From positions 1 to 6,651 of the forward strand of contig JAJBSZ010000483.1 in the NCBI GenBank assembly GCA_020861125.1: 6,651 bases of DNA, given 5' to 3'. The notes under the pieces were generated by a model. It saw only the letters and a program-made list of their open reading frames with translations. It did no database searches and was not told the origin of the DNA. Below are positions 5,542 to 6,651 of this stretch, one piece after another. Every line of letters begins with the position of its first letter. Position 1 is the first letter of the stretch. This stretch comes from Planctomycetota bacterium. GTDB lineage: Bacteria; Planctomycetota; SZUA-567. The position numbers and the translations under genes are program-made.

Positions 5542-6336
5542 TCAGCCAATACCCTGGCGCCGGAGTAGGCGTTTGAAGAGGCCCGGCCACAGGCGATGGA
5601 GGTAGACGCCGCCGCATTCCCGGCCCCCGATCAGCTGCTCCGGTACTCCTTTGGTAATGGCGGCGAGACAGCGAACCGCGCACTCCTGCGGCGAGATTCC
5701 TCGGGCCTGACCCGGATCCATGGATCCATGCCGGCTGCCGTCCGCTTCCAGGGCCTGCTGGGAAATTTCCGTCCGGACCCATCCTGGCACCAGCATGGTG
5801 ATGTCGACGCCGGTGCCGAGGATTTCTTCCCGGAGGGATTCGAACCAGCCGTGCATGGCGTGTTTGGCGGCGCTGTAAAAGGAGCGGCGGGGCGCGCCGA
5901 ATTTTCCCAGCACGCCGGTGAGGGCCACAATCTGCCCTTTTCGCCGCTGGATCATGCCGGGCAGTACCAACCGGGTGAGTTCCACCGCTCCCCAAAAGTC
6001 GATTTCCAGAATTTTTCGGGCCACCGCCAGATCTGTATCCAGCGCCAGACCGCGCATCCCGATGCCGCCGACATTGACGAGGATATCCACCGGACCGAGA
6101 GCCTTTTTCACCGCCGCCGCTGCCGGACCGAGGGTGGTGTTGTCCGCCAGGTCAAGGGGCACCACCGCCACGGCGCCACCATACCGGCGGCAGTCGGCCG
6201 CGGTTTCTTCCAGCCGATCCCGTCGCCGGGCCGAGAGGGCCACTGCCGCGCCTGCCTTGGCCATCTCGATGGCCAGGGCTTGGCCAATCCCGGCCGAGGC
6301 GCCGGTCACCCATACGGTGTGGTTTTTGGGGTCCAT
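5542..6336 (-). CDS. Short-chain dehydrogenase/reductase (SDR) family protein with altered catalytic residues
   Basis: This is a 264-residue classical SDR-size protein, a soluble NAD(P)(H)-dependent oxidoreductase of unknown substrate. The Rossmann cofactor motif TGASAGIG is at 11-18, with ARRRDRL at 37-42 (Arg residues after beta-2 suggest NADP(H) preference). A DL pair is at 62-63, NVGG at 88-91 replaces the usual NNAG, and YSAAK at 154-158 carries the catalytic Tyr154 and Lys158. The flanks (ELTRLVLPGMI, FYSAAKHAMHGWFESLREE) resemble the DHRS7-like/YqjQ-type branch. Two tetrad positions differ: the helix-4 Asn is Asp113 (EIDFWG), and the Ser expected 13 residues before Tyr is Gly141, with Thr140 beside it. 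The basic, hydrophobic end (LFKRLLRRQ) may touch membrane. The ATG at 6336 has only a weak GCGGA Shine-Dalgarno. It is convergent with the TPR gene and divergent from the small gene at 6430. Confidence 0.93.
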   Translation of the reverse strand: MDPKNHTVWVTGASAGIGQALAIEMAKAGAAVALSARRRDRLEETAADCRRYGGAVAVVPLDLADNTTLGPAAAAVKKALGPVDILVNVGGIGMRGLALDTDLAVARKILEIDFWGAVELTRLVLPGMIQRRKGQIVALTGVLGKFGAPRRSFYSAAKHAMHGWFESLREEILGTGVDITMLVPGWVRTEISQQALEADGSRHGSMDPGQARGISPQECAVRCLAAITKGVPEQLIGGRECGGVYLHRLWPGLFKRLLRRQGIG

Positions 6337-6429
6337 TATTTTTTCCGCTCAAGCAGAGGCCGGTTGCGGCCGCACATTCCGATCGGTGGTATTGTATCGA
6401 AATTCGGGGCGGAAAGGAAGGTGTCGAGT
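6337..6429. promoter_or_regulatory. Divergent intergenic promoter region (SDR / small protein)
   Basis: These 93 bp separate divergently transcribed starts and must hold promoters for one or both genes. On the plus strand TGGTATTGT (6387-6395) resembles an extended -10 (TGn plus TATTGT), but no -35 is correctly spaced. On the minus strand the overlapping complement TACAAT (6396-6391) resembles a -10 box, again without a clear -35. A good match to a sigma-28 flagellar promoter was looked for and not found. Confidence 0.35.
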
Positions 6430-6609
6430 ATGGCCGTCGGCGGTGTCACCGGTGCCAATGGCATGATGCTGCAGATGATGCAGTTGCTGCTCCAGGGCAT
6501 GGAAGAGCAGTCGGATCTGGCGATGAAGATGGTTGCGGCGGGGGTGGAGACGGGTATTTCCACCGGCAAAATGGCGCTGGCGCAAAACATCATCGATGTG
6601 TATGCCTGA
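6430..6609 (+). CDS. Small 59-residue protein, possibly YjfB-like putative motility protein
   Basis: A 59-residue protein starts at ATG 6430, preceded by AGGAAG at 6415-6420 with a 9-nt spacer. GTG 6421 is in frame but overlaps that site. The sequence is Met-rich (9 Met, largely in MMLQMMQLLLQGMEEQ and the following helix) and predicted helical, with no signal peptide. It ends in QNIIDVYA. Overall size, a Met/Gln-rich amphipathic helix, an EEQ-containing segment and an NIxD-type end recall the short YjfB family annotated as putative motility proteins. The match is impressionistic. If correct, its presence a few kb from fliS would make sense, though they are not in one operon. Coding is supported by the ribosome-binding site and the abrupt change from the non-coding 5' extension of the frame. 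Confidence 0.55.
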   Translation: MAVGGVTGANGMMLQMMQLLLQGMEEQSDLAMKMVAAGVETGISTGKMALAQNIIDVYA

Positions 6610-6615
6610 AATCCA

Positions 6616-6651
6616 ACGCGCATCGGGTCAAAAAAAACGCGCTCCCGGGTC
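6616..6651. repeat. Short direct repeat at window edge, possibly half a terminator
   Basis: ACGCGCATCGGGTC (6616-6629) and ACGCGCTCCCGGGTC (6637-6651) form an imperfect direct repeat separated by a run of A. The A-run followed by a GC-rich arm is what the left half of a bidirectional terminator looks like, but the right half would lie beyond the window, so this cannot be decided. Confidence 0.3.

Noticed and set aside
5596..6429. A long plus-strand open frame running in frame into the 59-residue small protein
   Set aside because: It is antisense to the SDR, which has clear Rossmann and YxxxK motifs. The small protein has its own ribosome-binding site at 6415-6420, so the long N-terminal extension is an artefact.
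6337..6429. Flagellar sigma-28 promoter for the small gene
   Set aside because: Only a GCCG core and part of the upstream element match. The -10-like GCCGATAA and -35-like TAAA elements are not both present at proper spacing.

Overview
The window is about 6.65 kb of GC-rich bacterial DNA carrying six credible genes. It looks like a motile, diderm, non-sporulating bacterium. A flagellar gene sits beside housekeeping and envelope genes, each supported by a plausible Shine-Dalgarno site. The combination of FliS, QueH, a SpoIID/LytB-domain protein and long proline-rich secreted proteins would fit the deltaproteobacterial (Desulfuromonadales-type) lineages. That placement is an impression from gene content and not a demonstrated assignment. 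I see no phage, transposon, CRISPR, tRNA or rRNA signature.

Layout. (1) 99-752 (+): fliS, a flagellin export chaperone with an unusual Ala/Pro-rich C-terminal extension. It is probably the downstream edge of a flagellar cluster lying to the left. (2) 753-1209: a 457-bp gap with no convincing gene but several perfect or near-perfect hairpins. One has the form of an intrinsic terminator on the minus strand. Poly-T tracts follow. (3) 1210-3150 (+): queH (tRNA queuosine synthesis) followed nine bases later by a membrane-anchored SpoIID/LytB-domain protein. The two are probably co-transcribed and end at a strong terminator at 3188-3210. (4) 3306-5453 (+): a secreted protein with TPR-like repeats, an aromatic linker and a very long Arg/Pro-rich tail containing two families of tandem repeats. 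A 12-bp inverted repeat lies upstream, with its right arm covering the ribosome-binding site. (5) A 12-bp-stem terminator at 5488-5519 lies between this gene and (6) a convergent short-chain dehydrogenase/reductase on the minus strand (5542-6336). (7) A divergent small gene at 6430-6609 (+) encodes a 59-residue protein, possibly related to the YjfB-type 'putative motility protein' group. The window ends in a short direct repeat.

The genes do not form one pathway. fliS, and perhaps the last small gene, relate to motility. The SpoIID-like and TPR/Pro-rich proteins act in the envelope. QueH modifies tRNA, and the SDR is a soluble oxidoreductase of unknown substrate. I found no clear evidence of an undescribed multi-gene system. 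The points most worth a second look are the hairpin-rich gap after fliS, the inverted repeat over the start of the TPR gene, the altered SDR active site, and the repeat-built Pro/Arg tail.
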